From Leifsonia sp040686855 (lineage in GTDB: Bacteria; Actinomycetota; Actinomycetes; Actinomycetales; Microbacteriaceae), in contig NZ_JBFBOG010000001.1 of NCBI RefSeq assembly GCF_040686855.1, forward strand, positions 434,001 to 498,000: a DNA stretch of 64,000 bases, in the 5' to 3' direction. The notes beneath the pieces are model-generated. The model had not been told where the DNA came from. It worked only from the letters and a program-made list of their open reading frames with translations, and did no database searches. A program made the position numbers and the translations under genes. Shown in pieces: positions 48,695-57,300 of this stretch (the stretch's first letter is position 1; each line of letters begins with the position of its first letter).

Positions 48695-49387
48695 TCAGGC
48701 GTCGACGAAGATGTGCGCCGCGAGCTCGTTCGGCAGCTCCAGGCCGGGCTCGAAGCCGTCGATCTGGACCGCGACGTACGATCCGGCCGGAGAGAAAGTG
48801 CCGGTCGAACCGGGAAAAACGCCGGCCTGCTTGAGCTGGAGCAGCAGCTCGGGGTCGACCTGGGCCGGCTCGCCGAGGCGGCGGATCTTCGCCGTGACGG
48901 CCGCATCGTTGCCGCGGACGACGTCCACGAGGTTGATCAGACTCTCAGTGGATGCGGAGGTGTCGGGCGCTCCGAGCTCCCCAAGACCCGGGATGGGGTT
49001 GCCGTACGGCGACTCCGTCGGGTGGCCCAGCATGGTCAGCAGCTTGCGCTCGACCTGCTCGCTCATCACGTGCTCCCACCGGCAGGCCTCTTCGTGGACG
49101 TACTCCCACTCCAGCTCGATGACGTCGCTGAGCAGGCGCTCGGCCAGGCGGTGCTTGCGCATGACGTGCACGGCCTTGCGGCGGCCCTCGTCGGTGAGCT
49201 CGAGGTGGCGGTCGCCGGAGACGACGACGAGTCCGTCGCGCTCCATCCGGCCGACGGTCTGGGAGACGGTGGGACCGGAGTGGCCGAGACGCTCGGAGAT
49301 GCGCGCACGCAGGGGGACGATGTTGTCCTCCTCCAGCTCCAGGATCGTGCGGAGGTACATCTCGGTCGTATCGATCAGATCGGTCAT
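48695..49387 (-). CDS. ideR: DtxR/IdeR-family metal-dependent repressor
   Basis: 230 residues. The N-terminal winged helix and the metal sites of DtxR are all present in register: Met10, Cys102, Glu105, His106 (site 2) and His79, Glu83, His98 (site 1). Cys102 suggests iron rather than manganese specificity. A C-terminal SH3-like domain (about 150-225) is complete. It should repress iron-uptake genes when iron is high. Start at MTDLIDTTEM, the family norm. No iron-uptake gene is adjacent. Confidence 0.92.
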   Translation of the reverse strand: MTDLIDTTEMYLRTILELEEDNIVPLRARISERLGHSGPTVSQTVGRMERDGLVVVSGDRHLELTDEGRRKAVHVMRKHRLAERLLSDVIELEWEYVHEEACRWEHVMSEQVERKLLTMLGHPTESPYGNPIPGLGELGAPDTSASTESLINLVDVVRGNDAAVTAKIRRLGEPAQVDPELLLQLKQAGVFPGSTGTFSPAGSYVAVQIDGFEPGLELPNELAAHIFVDA

Positions 49388-49506
49388 GAGCCCCTCCACG
49401 TGACGGCGTGCGAACACCGGATATCAGCCTACTTGCTACGGATGACAGGCACGCACAGGCGGCCGCAGGGCCACCCCGCGCGCCGTCCTGGGTGTTCAAC
49501 AGCCAA

Positions 49507-49512
49507 TACACT
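49507..49512 (+). promoter_or_regulatory. -10 box of serC
   Basis: TACACT six bases before the ATG; leaderless start inferred. Confidence 0.45.
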
Positions 49513-49518
49513 TCCTTT

Positions 49519-50634
49519 ATGCCGGACGTCACGATCCCCTCTGAGCTGCTGCCCGCCGACGGTCGATTCGGATGCGGACCCTCCAAGGTCCGCCCGGAGC
49601 AGGTCGCGTACCTCGCCGGTCCCGGCGCTGCGCTGCTCGGCACGTCCCACCGCCAGGCGCCGGTGAAGAACCTGGTCGGCCGCGTGCGCGAAGGCCTCGG
49701 CGAGCTGTTCCGCCTGCCGGAGGGCTACGAGGTCGTGATCGGCAACGGCGGCTCGACGGCGTTCTGGGATGCGGCCGCCTTCGGCCTGATCGAGAAGCGC
49801 AGCGAGAACCTGGTGTTCGGCGAGTTCGGCGGCAAGTTCGCCAAGGCGGCGAAGACGCCGTGGCTGGAAGCCCCGCACGTGCTCGAGGCGCCGGGCGGCT
49901 CGCGAAGCGAGGTCGAGGCCGTAGAGGGCGTGGATGTGTACGCCTGGCCGCACAACGAGACGTCGACCGGTGTGATGGCGCCGGTGCGACGCGTGCACGG
50001 CGACGCGGGCGCGCTGACGGTGATCGACGCGACGAGCGCGGCCGGTGGGGTGGATGTGGATGCGAGCGAGGCGGACGTCTACTACTTCGCCCCGCAGAAG
50101 AACTTCGCCTCCGACGGCGGACTGTGGCTGGCCCTCTTCTCCCCCGCCGCGCTGGAGCGCGTCGAGCGGATCGCGGCGAGCGACCGCTACATCCCGGAGT
50201 TCCTGAGCCTGAAGAACGCCGTCGACAACTCGCGCCTCAACCAGACGCTTAACACGCCGGCGATCGCGACGCTCGTGCTGCTCGAGAACCAGGTCGAGTG
50301 GATGAACGGCAACGGCGGTCTCGCCTGGGCCGACGCGCGGACCCGCGAGTCGTCGGGCGCGCTGTACGAGTGGGCCGAGTCCGTGGACTACGCGACGCCG
50401 TTCGTGGCGAACCCGGACCACCGCTCCCAGGTCGTCGTCACGATCGACTTCGACGACGCCATCGACGCGGCGGCGGTCGCCAAGACGCTGCGCGCAAACG
50501 GCGTGGTCGACACCGAGCCGTACCGCAAGCTCGGACGCAACCAGCTGCGGGTCGCGACGTTCACGGCCATCGAGCCGTCGGACGTCCGCGCGCTGATCGG
50601 CTGCATCGAGTACGTGGTCGAGCGGCTGGGCTGA
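49519..50634 (+). CDS. serC: Phosphoserine aminotransferase
   Basis: 371 residues, PLP-dependent. GRFGCGPSKVRPEQVAYLAG is the N-terminal signature of the actinobacterial SerC form. GTSHRQAPVKN contains the phosphate-binding Ser-His-Arg, and the PLP Lys is in YYFAPQKNFASDGG. GRNQLRVATFTAIEPSDVRA closes the domain. It makes phosphoserine from 3-phosphohydroxypyruvate and glutamate in serine synthesis. The DUF2530 gene follows after eight bases. Confidence 0.94.
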   Translation: MPDVTIPSELLPADGRFGCGPSKVRPEQVAYLAGPGAALLGTSHRQAPVKNLVGRVREGLGELFRLPEGYEVVIGNGGSTAFWDAAAFGLIEKRSENLVFGEFGGKFAKAAKTPWLEAPHVLEAPGGSRSEVEAVEGVDVYAWPHNETSTGVMAPVRRVHGDAGALTVIDATSAAGGVDVDASEADVYYFAPQKNFASDGGLWLALFSPAALERVERIAASDRYIPEFLSLKNAVDNSRLNQTLNTPAIATLVLLENQVEWMNGNGGLAWADARTRESSGALYEWAESVDYATPFVANPDHRSQVVVTIDFDDAIDAAAVAKTLRANGVVDTEPYRKLGRNQLRVATFTAIEPSDVRALIGCIEYVVERLG

Positions 50635-50642
50635 GCCGAGCC

Positions 50643-50864
50643 ATGCGCCTCTGGCTGCGCGACGACGAGCGTCGGCCCGACCCGGTCCCCGCGAAGACGG
50701 ACGACCGGCGGGCCGTGCTGGTCGGGCTAGGCCTGTGGGTGGTCGCCCTCGTCGTCCTGCTCATCGTCGGCGTCCCCGGCGGCACCTGGCTCTGGACCGT
50801 CGTCGTCGGACTCGTCCTCGGCCTGCTCGGGATGGGCTACCTCACCCTCGCGCGTCGACGCTGA
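50643..50864 (+). CDS. DUF2530 membrane protein
   Basis: 73 residues with two membrane helices (AVLVGLGLWVVALVVLLIVG and WLWTVVVGLVLGLLGMGYLT). This fits DUF2530, an actinobacterial family of unknown role. It is in an operon with serC. Its last 138 bases are antisense to the 3' end of the DUF3027 gene. Confidence 0.78.
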   Translation: MRLWLRDDERRPDPVPAKTDDRRAVLVGLGLWVVALVVLLIVGVPGGTWLWTVVVGLVLGLLGMGYLTLARRR

Positions 50865-51683
50865 GTCGGCGTCCTCTTCTTCGTCGGCGTCCTCGTCCTC
50901 GTCGGACTCGTCGTCCGGATCGGCGAGGGCGGCGGCCTCCTCGGCCTCCAGGTCGAGGTCGGGGTCGACGTCGGTCACCTCGTCGAAGTCGACGTCGACG
51001 CTGTCGATGTCCACGCCGTCGAGGTCGTCGTCGGCGTGGAGGTCGTGCACGTCGGTGTCGTCCTCCGACTCGTCGAAGGCGTCGTCGTCCTCATCCTCGT
51101 CGTCGTCATCCTCGTCGGACTCGTCGACGTCGGACTCGTCGTCCTCCTCGTCGTCGCCCGGCTCGCCCTCCTGCGCCGCAAGCGCCTCCTGGGCAGCCTG
51201 GTACTCGGCAAGACGCTCGGACCACGGCACCCAGTCGGGCGCGAGCAGCGCGCCGTCGCCGGGCATGAGCTCGGCCTCGAGCACGGTCGGCTCGTCGGAG
51301 TCGTCGGCGCGGCCGACGGTGACGGTCCAGTGCCAGCCGGGGTAGCCGGCGAGACGCGTCTGGAAGAGCAGCGACAGGACGCCGGGGCCCTCGACGACGT
51401 GACCGAGCGGCGCGCCGATGGTCGCCTCGGGGGTGATCTCCTTCAGCGCGCTGAGCGCGAGCGGGACGGCGGCGAGCAGGTCCTCATCCGCGACGAGCTC
51501 GGGCTCGGGCTGGGACTCGGCCTCAGGCTCGGGAACGACCTCGATGGCGGCAGCTACCGCCTCCGACTCGACGGAGGCGTCGGAAGCATCGGCCTCGGCC
51601 GCCTCCGACTCGACGGCGACGTCGGCAGCGTCCGGCTCGACCGCCTGGTCGACGCTCTCCGGCTGGTCGCCCTGCTCAGGCAT
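50727..51683 (-). CDS. DUF3027 family acidic protein
   Basis: 318 residues. The conserved part (about 65-175) contains ALKEITPEATIGAPLGHVVE, then LLFQTRLAGYPGWHWTVTVG and LMPGDGALLAPDWVPWSERL, diagnostic for DUF3027. Both termini are extremely acidic and disordered, the C-terminal 140 residues being nearly all Asp/Glu/Ser. The start overlaps the cold-shock gene by eight bases, so the two are coupled. Role unknown. Confidence 0.85.
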   Translation of the reverse strand: MPEQGDQPESVDQAVEPDAADVAVESEAAEADASDASVESEAVAAAIEVVPEPEAESQPEPELVADEDLLAAVPLALSALKEITPEATIGAPLGHVVEGPGVLSLLFQTRLAGYPGWHWTVTVGRADDSDEPTVLEAELMPGDGALLAPDWVPWSERLAEYQAAQEALAAQEGEPGDDEEDDESDVDESDEDDDDEDEDDDAFDESEDDTDVHDLHADDDLDGVDIDSVDVDFDEVTDVDPDLDLEAEEAAALADPDDESDEDEDADEEEDADSASTREGEVAHPEQAEDESDDDGPEPGAAGDADDEQDDEGDHPQA

Positions 51684-52056
51684 CCAGATCGTCCGCGACC
51701 TTGCGCAGCACGGCCGCGATCTTCGCGCCGTGCGCCTTGTCCGGGTACTTGCCGCGGCGCAGGTTGGCGCCGATGCCGTCGAGCAGCTTCACCAGGTCTT
51801 CGACGATGATCGCCATGTCGTCGGCCGACTTGCGCTTCATCTTCGCGAGGCTCACCGGAGCCTCCAGAACGCGCACGGACAGCGCCTGCGCACCCCGCTT
51901 GCCGTCGGCGATGCCGAACTCGAGGCGGGTTCCGGCCTTGACGACGGCGCCGGCGGGCAGCGCCGAGGCGTGAAGGAAGACCTCCTGGCCGTCATCGGAG
52001 CTGATGAAGCCGAAGCCCTTCTCCTCGTCGTAGAACTTGACCTTGCCGGTTGGCAT
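51676..52056 (-). CDS. Cold-shock-domain protein with C-terminal extension
   Basis: 126 residues. Residues 1-66 are a cold-shock domain with both RNA-binding motifs (KGFGFISSDD as RNP1, VFLHASAL as RNP2). The 60-residue C-terminal extension (DDMAIIVEDLVKLLDGIGAN then GAKIAAVLRKVADDLDA) is typical of the CspB-type proteins of Actinobacteria that pair with DUF3027. It binds single-stranded RNA or DNA. Confidence 0.9.
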   Translation of the reverse strand: MPTGKVKFYDEEKGFGFISSDDGQEVFLHASALPAGAVVKAGTRLEFGIADGKRGAQALSVRVLEAPVSLAKMKRKSADDMAIIVEDLVKLLDGIGANLRRGKYPDKAHGAKIAAVLRKVADDLDA

Positions 52057-52097
52057 GGGAACCTCACTCCTTGGGGGATCGAATGACCAGCCTCAAT

Positions 52098-52103
52098 TAT
52101 CCT
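52098..52103 (+). promoter_or_regulatory. -10 box of the small membrane gene at 52111
   Basis: TATCCT seven bases before the GTG; leaderless start inferred. Confidence 0.4.
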
Positions 52104-52110
52104 TGATTTC

Positions 52111-52404
52111 GTGACCCAGCAGACCCCGCCGCCGGCATCGCGGCTCCAGCGCATCCTCGCGTACATCATCGCCGCGTTTGTCATCGTCTCCCTGGTCTGC
52201 ATCGCGGCCATCCTGATCGGGACCGCGTCAGGCCAATTCGCGCAGCAGGGATCGGGTCAGGGCCTGTGGCCGACGGTCTTCTTCTTCCCGCTCGTGGCCC
52301 TGCCGATCGCGTTCGTGCTCATCATCGTCCTGCTCATCGTGAGCGCCCGCCGCAACCGCGCTCTGAACCGGGCGAACGCCGTCGATCCGAAGGGCCGGCG
52401 CTAG
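52111..52404 (+). CDS. Small two-helix membrane protein
   Basis: 97 residues. Helix 1 is ILAYIIAAFVIVSLVCIAAI, helix 2 FFPLVALPIAFVLIIVLLIV, and the C-terminus is basic (SARRNRALNRANAVDPKGRR). It lies 24 bp upstream of the helicase_C_3 gene and is probably cotranscribed with it. No family recognised; common in this position in Microbacteriaceae as far as I recall. Confidence 0.65.
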   Translation: MTQQTPPPASRLQRILAYIIAAFVIVSLVCIAAILIGTASGQFAQQGSGQGLWPTVFFFPLVALPIAFVLIIVLLIVSARRNRALNRANAVDPKGRR

Positions 52405-52428
52405 GCGGAACGCCCGGCGGTTCGGCGG

Positions 52429-54300
52429 ATGACCACCACGCTCGCTCTCGCAGCCCGGCTGCGAGGGATGGACGACGCCGTCCTCACGGAGACGCTGCGC
52501 CGCCGCTCGTACCGCCGCACGGGGATCGCCGACTTCTTCGACCTCGCCGACGCGCTCCTCGACGCCGACTCGCTGCAGCGCGCCCTCGCGCCGCTGGACC
52601 GCATCCACCTCGGGGCGCTGCTCGTGCTGGGCCGCGCCGCCACACCGCTGACCGCTGCCGAGACCGCCGCACTGCTCGCCGCCGAGCCCGCGACCGCTCA
52701 GACGGACCCCGAGGACGTGCACGCCGCTCTTCGGGACCTGGCCGACGCGCTCCTGGTGCAGCCGGCGGAGGATTCGGCGTACGGCGTCTACGATGCGGTG
52801 ACCGCGCAGCTCGACGCGTGGCCATCGCAGGGGCTGCCGTCGCCGGGCGACCTGCTCGGCACTCCCCCGCCGCCCGCGCTCGCGCCGGTGCCGGACACCG
52901 AGCGCCCCTTCACCGACCGGCTCGCCGCCGAGCGCGCGTTCGAGTCCGTCACCGCCGTCTCCGAGCTGCTGGCGGAGCTGGGACGCGAAGGTGCGCGCCG
53001 CCTGCAGAAGGGCGGCCTGGCGCTCCCCGCCGTGAAGCGCCTGGCCGAGGCCCTGTCGGTGGAGGCCGACGTCGTCCCCGTCGCCGTGTCCGCCGCCGAG
53101 CGCGCCGGGCTCGTCGCCGTGGACGACGGGATGTGGCTGCCGACCGAGACCGCGTCCGCGTGGAGTCATTCCCCGACTCCCGCACGCTGGCGCGCGCTCG
53201 CGGCGGCCTGGCTCGACGCTCTGCCCGCCGATCTGCGTGCGCTGCTCACTCTGCGCAGCCGTGCTGCCTGGGGCGACAGCCTGCGCGAGCACGTCGCGTG
53301 GCTGTATCCCGCCGCGGTCGAGGAGGCGCAGGAGCGTGTGGACGCGCATACCCGGCTCGCCGAATGGCTGGGCGTCACCGCCCACCAGGCGCCGAGCTCG
53401 GCGGGGACCGCCCTCGTCGAGGAGGGCACGGACGCGGCGACCACGGCGATGGCGGCGCAGTACCCGGCCGAGGTCGACCGCGTCTACCTGCAGCACGACC
53501 TCACCATCGTGTCGCCCGGGCCGCTCGCACCCGAGATCGAGTCCCGGCTGCGCGGGATGGCCGAGGTGGAGTCGCGCGCGCTGGCGTCCACGTTCCGCAT
53601 CTCGGCGGCGTCGGTCGACCGCGCGCTCACGGCGGGCGAGACGGCCGACGGCATCCGCGAATTCCTGGCCGCCATCTCGCTGACGGGGCTGCCGCAGCCG
53701 GTCGACTATCTCATCCAGGATGCGGCGGAACGGCACGGCCGCGTGCGCGTCCACGAGGTGGCGGGCGCGGAGGGCGTGCGCTCTGCGGTGCGGTCGGAGG
53801 ACCGGACGCTGCTGCGGACCATCCAGGTGGATCAGGCGCTCGGCTCGCTGCGGCTGGCACCGGGCGCGGACGGGGAGCTGGTCAGCCGGTTCCCGCGCGA
53901 CGTGGTGTTCTGGGCGCTCAGCGACGCGCGGTATCCGGTGGTGGCGGAGGACGCGGAGGGCAATGAGGTGACCCTCCGGCGCCAGCGCATCGCGCATCCC
54001 TCCGCGGCGTCGGAGCACGATCGCGACGCCGAGCTGGTCGCGCGGCTGCGGCAGGCCGAGGCGGATGCGGGTGACGACACGGGCGAGCGCTGGCTGGCCC
54101 GGCAGCTCGACCTCGCCGTGCGGGCGCGGCAGCCGATCGTGATCGAGGTGGCGATGCCCGACGGCCGGGTTGTGGACTACCTGCTCGAGCCGACGGGCGT
54201 CGGCGGCGGCCGCCTGCGTGGGCGCGACCGGGCGGCGGACATCGAGCGCACCCTTCCGCTGTCGAGCGTGCGCGGCGTGCGGCCCGCGCCCGAGTCCTGA
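52429..54300 (+). CDS. Helicase-associated (helicase_C_3) protein, XPB partner
   Basis: 623 residues without ATPase motifs. The C-terminal half has the helicase_C_3 / XPB-Ssl2-like domain: VDRVYLQHDLTIVSPGPLAP is its hallmark start, then SRALASTFRISAASVDRALT. The N-terminal half is Ala/Leu-rich and helical. It almost always precedes the XPB-type helicase gene in Actinobacteria. It probably works with XPB in DNA repair or transcription-linked unwinding; this is inferred from neighbourhood and domain. Confidence 0.85.
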   Translation: MTTTLALAARLRGMDDAVLTETLRRRSYRRTGIADFFDLADALLDADSLQRALAPLDRIHLGALLVLGRAATPLTAAETAALLAAEPATAQTDPEDVHAALRDLADALLVQPAEDSAYGVYDAVTAQLDAWPSQGLPSPGDLLGTPPPPALAPVPDTERPFTDRLAAERAFESVTAVSELLAELGREGARRLQKGGLALPAVKRLAEALSVEADVVPVAVSAAERAGLVAVDDGMWLPTETASAWSHSPTPARWRALAAAWLDALPADLRALLTLRSRAAWGDSLREHVAWLYPAAVEEAQERVDAHTRLAEWLGVTAHQAPSSAGTALVEEGTDAATTAMAAQYPAEVDRVYLQHDLTIVSPGPLAPEIESRLRGMAEVESRALASTFRISAASVDRALTAGETADGIREFLAAISLTGLPQPVDYLIQDAAERHGRVRVHEVAGAEGVRSAVRSEDRTLLRTIQVDQALGSLRLAPGADGELVSRFPRDVVFWALSDARYPVVAEDAEGNEVTLRRQRIAHPSAASEHDRDAELVARLRQAEADAGDDTGERWLARQLDLAVRARQPIVIEVAMPDGRVVDYLLEPTGVGGGRLRGRDRAADIERTLPLSSVRGVRPAPES

Positions 54301-54340
54301 GGCGCGCTCGCGCCGCCCGCCCGGACCTCCCCATCCCGCC

Positions 54341-54396
54341 GAAGTGCAGGTAGTTGCGCAGTCAGGTGGCGTGTCGACCGCAACTAGCTGCACTTC
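54341..54396. repeat. Palindromic repeat, family A, copy 3
   Basis: Arms GAAGTGCAGGTAGTTGCG and CGCAACTAGCTGCACTTC (one mismatch) around a loop with GGCGTGTCGAC; nearly identical to copy 2. Confidence 0.85.
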
Positions 54397-54412
54397 ACGC
54401 TCCTTCGCCCTG

Positions 54413-54468
54413 CTGAAGTGCTTCCTGCCGCGGTCCGGGGCGCCGCCGAGAGCATCCACGGCACTTCA
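54413..54468. repeat. Diverged palindrome between copies 3 and 4
   Basis: Short arms TGAAGTGC and GCACTTCA with an unrelated 40-base centre that lacks GGCGTGTC. It looks like a decayed or internally replaced family A copy. Confidence 0.45.
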
Positions 54469-54489
54469 CGCTCCGCGGCACCGGGGAGG

Positions 54490-54546
54490 TGAGGTGCAGG
54501 TGGTTGCGCGGTGCAGCGGCGTGTCGAGCGCATCTACCTGCACTTC
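54490..54546. repeat. Palindromic repeat, family A, copy 4
   Basis: Arms TGAGGTGCAGGTGGTTGCGC and GCGCATCTACCTGCACTTC, loop with GGCGTGTCGAG. It ends 40 bp before the XPB start, so it lies in or at the edge of that gene's promoter. Confidence 0.75.
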
Positions 54547-54585
54547 GAGGAGGATGCACACCCGCAGGGCGTAGGGTTGGCAGTT

Positions 54586-56229
54586 ATGTCGGATGGGCCC
54601 CTGATCGTTCAGAGCGACCGCACCGTGCTGCTCGAAGTGGCGCACGCAGAGGCGGAGGACGCGCGGCACGACCTCGCGGTCTTCGCCGAGCTGGAGCGAG
54701 CGCCGGAGCACATCCACACGTACCGCATCACGCGGCTCGGCCTGTGGAACGCCCGCGCCGCCGGGCACACCGCCGAGGACATGCTCGGGACGCTGGAGCG
54801 CTACTCGAAGTTCCCCATCCCGCAGACGGTGTCGGTGGATGTGTCTGAGACCGTCGCGCGCTACGGCCGCCTGGTCATCGAGCGCGACGACGAGGGGACG
54901 CTGCTGCTGCGCTCGGCCGACCTTGCGGTGCTGACCGAGGTCGCGAGCGCGAAGCGCATCTCGCCCCTTCTGCTGGAGCGCCGCGACGACGAGACGTTCG
55001 TCGTCGAGGCGTGGGCGCGCGGGCAGCTCAAGCAGGAGCTGGTCAAGCTCGGCTGGCCGGCCGAAGACCTCGCTGGCTACACGCCCGGAACCCCGCACGA
55101 GATCGGGCTGAAGGAGGACGGCTGGGCGCTGCGCGACTACCAGCGCAAGGCGGTCGGCAACTTCTTCGACGGCGGCTCCGGCGTCGTCGTGCTTCCGTGT
55201 GGCGCGGGAAAGACGCTCGTCGGTGCGGGTGCGATGGCGACGGCGAAGACGACCACGCTCATCCTGGTCACCAACACGGTGTCGGCGCGGCAGTGGCGGG
55301 ACGAACTGCTCAAGCGGACGACGCTGACGGCGGAGGAGATCGGCGAGTACTCCGGCCAGGTCAAGGAGGTCAAGCCGGTCACGATCGCGACCTACCAGAT
55401 CCTCACGGCGAAGCGGAAGGGCGAGTACGCGCACCTGGCGCTGCTCGACGCGCTCGACTGGGGGCTCGTGGTCTACGACGAGGTCCACCTGCTGCCCGCG
55501 CCCGTCTTCAAGCTGACCGCCGAGCTGCAGGCACGCCGACGGCTCGGGCTGACGGCGACCCTGGTGCGCGAGGACGGCCGCGAGGGCGACGTGTTCAGCC
55601 TGATCGGACCGAAGCGTTTCGACGCGCCGTGGAAGGAGATCGAGGCCCAGGGCTTCATCTCCCCCGCCGCCTGCTACGAGGTCCGCGTCGACCTGCCCGC
55701 CTCCGACCGGCTCAGCTACGCCGCGGCTCCCGACGACGAGCGCTACCGCCTCGCGGCCACGGCGCCGGCGAAGCTGGACATCGTGCGCCAGCTGGTCGCG
55801 CGGCACGAGGGCGAGCGCATCCTGATCATCGGCCAGTACCTCGACCAGATCGACGAGCTCGCCCAGGCCCTGGACGCCCCGCAGCTGACCGGCGCGACCC
55901 CGGTGGACGAGCGCGAGCGGCTGTTCCAGGAGTTCCGCGACGGCCGCACGAAGGTGCTCGTGGTGAGCAAGGTCGCGAACTTCTCGGTCGACCTGCCCGA
56001 GGCGACGGTCGCCATCCAGGTGTCCGGGTCGTACGGCAGCCGACAGGAGGAGGCACAGCGCCTCGGACGCCTGCTCCGGCCGAAGGAGTCGGGACTGTCG
56101 GCGAACTTCTACACGCTGGTCGCGCGCGACACGGTCGACCAGGACTTCGCGCAGAACCGGCAACGCTTCCTCGCCGAGCAGGGCTACTCGTACACGATCC
56201 TGGACGCGCACGCGCTGCAGGCGGCGTAG
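54586..56229 (+). CDS. DNA repair helicase XPB-type
   Basis: 547 residues, SF2 3'-5' helicase like archaeal and eukaryotic XPB. The N-terminal domain (DRTVLLEVAHAEAEDARHDL) is followed by DYQRKAVGNF, Walker A PCGAGKTLVGA, the DEVH box VVYDEVHLLPAPVF, motif III GLTATLVREDG and motif VI QEEAQRLGRLLRPKE. The start MSDGPLIVQ is eight bases after TAGGGT and avoids the repeat upstream. It follows the helicase_C_3 partner. Confidence 0.92.
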   Translation: MSDGPLIVQSDRTVLLEVAHAEAEDARHDLAVFAELERAPEHIHTYRITRLGLWNARAAGHTAEDMLGTLERYSKFPIPQTVSVDVSETVARYGRLVIERDDEGTLLLRSADLAVLTEVASAKRISPLLLERRDDETFVVEAWARGQLKQELVKLGWPAEDLAGYTPGTPHEIGLKEDGWALRDYQRKAVGNFFDGGSGVVVLPCGAGKTLVGAGAMATAKTTTLILVTNTVSARQWRDELLKRTTLTAEEIGEYSGQVKEVKPVTIATYQILTAKRKGEYAHLALLDALDWGLVVYDEVHLLPAPVFKLTAELQARRRLGLTATLVREDGREGDVFSLIGPKRFDAPWKEIEAQGFISPAACYEVRVDLPASDRLSYAAAPDDERYRLAATAPAKLDIVRQLVARHEGERILIIGQYLDQIDELAQALDAPQLTGATPVDERERLFQEFRDGRTKVLVVSKVANFSVDLPEATVAIQVSGSYGSRQEEAQRLGRLLRPKESGLSANFYTLVARDTVDQDFAQNRQRFLAEQGYSYTILDAHALQAA

Positions 56230-56246
56230 GGCTCAGCGGGCGCGTT

Positions 56247-56300
56247 GATTCGGCACGAATGGTCGCTATTCGTGACGAATGACGACGATTCGGCGCGAAT
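56247..56300. repeat. ATTCGGCACGAAT palindromes (family D, left)
   Basis: Three related 13-mers: ATTCGGCACGAAT (56248-56260), ATTCGTGACGAAT (56268-56280) and ATTCGGCGCGAAT (56288-56300). The first two form a hairpin with one mismatch. It lies between the convergent XPB and phosphotransferase genes. Confidence 0.7.
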
Positions 56301-56311
56301 CGGCGGCGGTG

Positions 56312-57181
56312 TCAGCGCAGGATGCGCGCGAGCGTCGCGCGCGACTCCGCGTCGTCAGGGCGGTCGCGGACCGTGATCGCGGCCTTCCACAGCGCCCAGC
56401 CGCGCGCCCGCGCCCATGTCGGCTCGTCGAGGTCGACGGTCGCGACGAAGGCGTCGCGGGCCGCGCCGTCGAACATGGTCCACGCGGGGACGAGGTCGCA
56501 GGCGGGATCGCCGACCCCGGACGTCCCGAAGTCGATCACCGCCGACAGCGCGCCCGACCCGTCGACGAGCAGGTTGCCGGGCGCGACGTCGCCGTGGAAC
56601 CACACCGGCGCCCTCTCCCACCGCGACGAGGTCGCCTCGGCCCACAGCGACCGCGCCCGCGACGCCTCCGGCCCCAACAGAGCGAAGGCCGCCAGCGCCT
56701 CCTCCTCGTACACCTCCGGCGGCGCGCCGCGGAAGAAGTTGTGCGGCCCTGGCCCCGGCGCCCCGTCGGTCGGCGCCGCCCGCAGCGCGACCAGGAACCG
56801 CCCGATCGCCGTCGCCAGCTCCGCATCCCGCGAGACGTCCCCGCGCAGCACGACCGGCGTCCCGGGCAGCCAGCGGTAGACCGACCACGGGAACGGGAAC
56901 GTCTCCCCCGGCGCGCCGACCGCTACCGGCGATGGGATCGGCACCGGCACCACGTCCCGCAGCATCGGCAACCAGCTCTGCTCCTTCGCCACCTGCTCCA
57001 CGTATCCCTCGGCGCTGGGCAGCCGGACGCTCAGCTCCTCCCCCAGCCGGAACGTCCGGTTGTCCCACCCGTCGTGCTCAACGGGCCGGATGGGCAGCCC
57101 GCGCCACTCGGGGAACTGCGCGTCGACCAGCCGCCGCACGAGCGCGGCGTCGATGTGCGGCCGCACCTCACGCGCCGACAT
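56312..57181 (-). CDS. Aminoglycoside-phosphotransferase-family kinase
   Basis: 289 residues. The kinase core has the Brenner motif WFHGDVAPGNLLVD (catalytic Asp) and the metal-binding DFG-like AVIDFGTSGVGDPACDL. The N-lobe has DNRTFRLGEELSVRLPSAEG. This APH family includes antibiotic and small-molecule kinases; the closest group by motif is the 'Ser/Thr or choline-kinase-like' APHs, so resistance should not be assumed. Start set at MSAREV. Flanked on both sides by family D palindromes. Confidence 0.85.
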   Translation of the reverse strand: MSAREVRPHIDAALVRRLVDAQFPEWRGLPIRPVEHDGWDNRTFRLGEELSVRLPSAEGYVEQVAKEQSWLPMLRDVVPVPIPSPVAVGAPGETFPFPWSVYRWLPGTPVVLRGDVSRDAELATAIGRFLVALRAAPTDGAPGPGPHNFFRGAPPEVYEEEALAAFALLGPEASRARSLWAEATSSRWERAPVWFHGDVAPGNLLVDGSGALSAVIDFGTSGVGDPACDLVPAWTMFDGAARDAFVATVDLDEPTWARARGWALWKAAITVRDRPDDAESRATLARILR

Positions 57182-57213
57182 ACCGCCCCGCCCTCGTCCC
57201 GATTCGCGCAGAC

Positions 57214-57266
57214 ATTCGTGCCGAAAGTGCGCAATGGCGGCGACATAACGCACATTCGGCACGAAT
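57214..57266. repeat. ATTCGGCACGAAT palindrome (family D, right)
   Basis: Arms ATTCGTGCCGAAAGTGCG and CGCACATTCGGCACGAAT (17 of 18 pair) around CAATGGCGGCGACATAA. The 13-mer ATTCGGCACGAAT is identical to one in the left copy. It lies just upstream of the phosphotransferase gene. Confidence 0.7.
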
Positions 57267-57300
57267 CGCCAGTCTCACCTCGCGACGATGCGCGTCGGCG

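Noticed and set aside
50870..51180. Repetitive GAC/GAG-rich DNA as a tandem repeat or CRISPR
   Set aside because: It encodes the acidic tail of the DUF3027 protein; no spacer structure. I saw no CRISPR array anywhere in the window.
52228..54459. Minus-strand ORF of 743 codons opposite the helicase_C_3 gene
   Set aside because: Antisense shadow: Arg/His/Gly-rich, no motifs, and the plus strand has a recognised domain.
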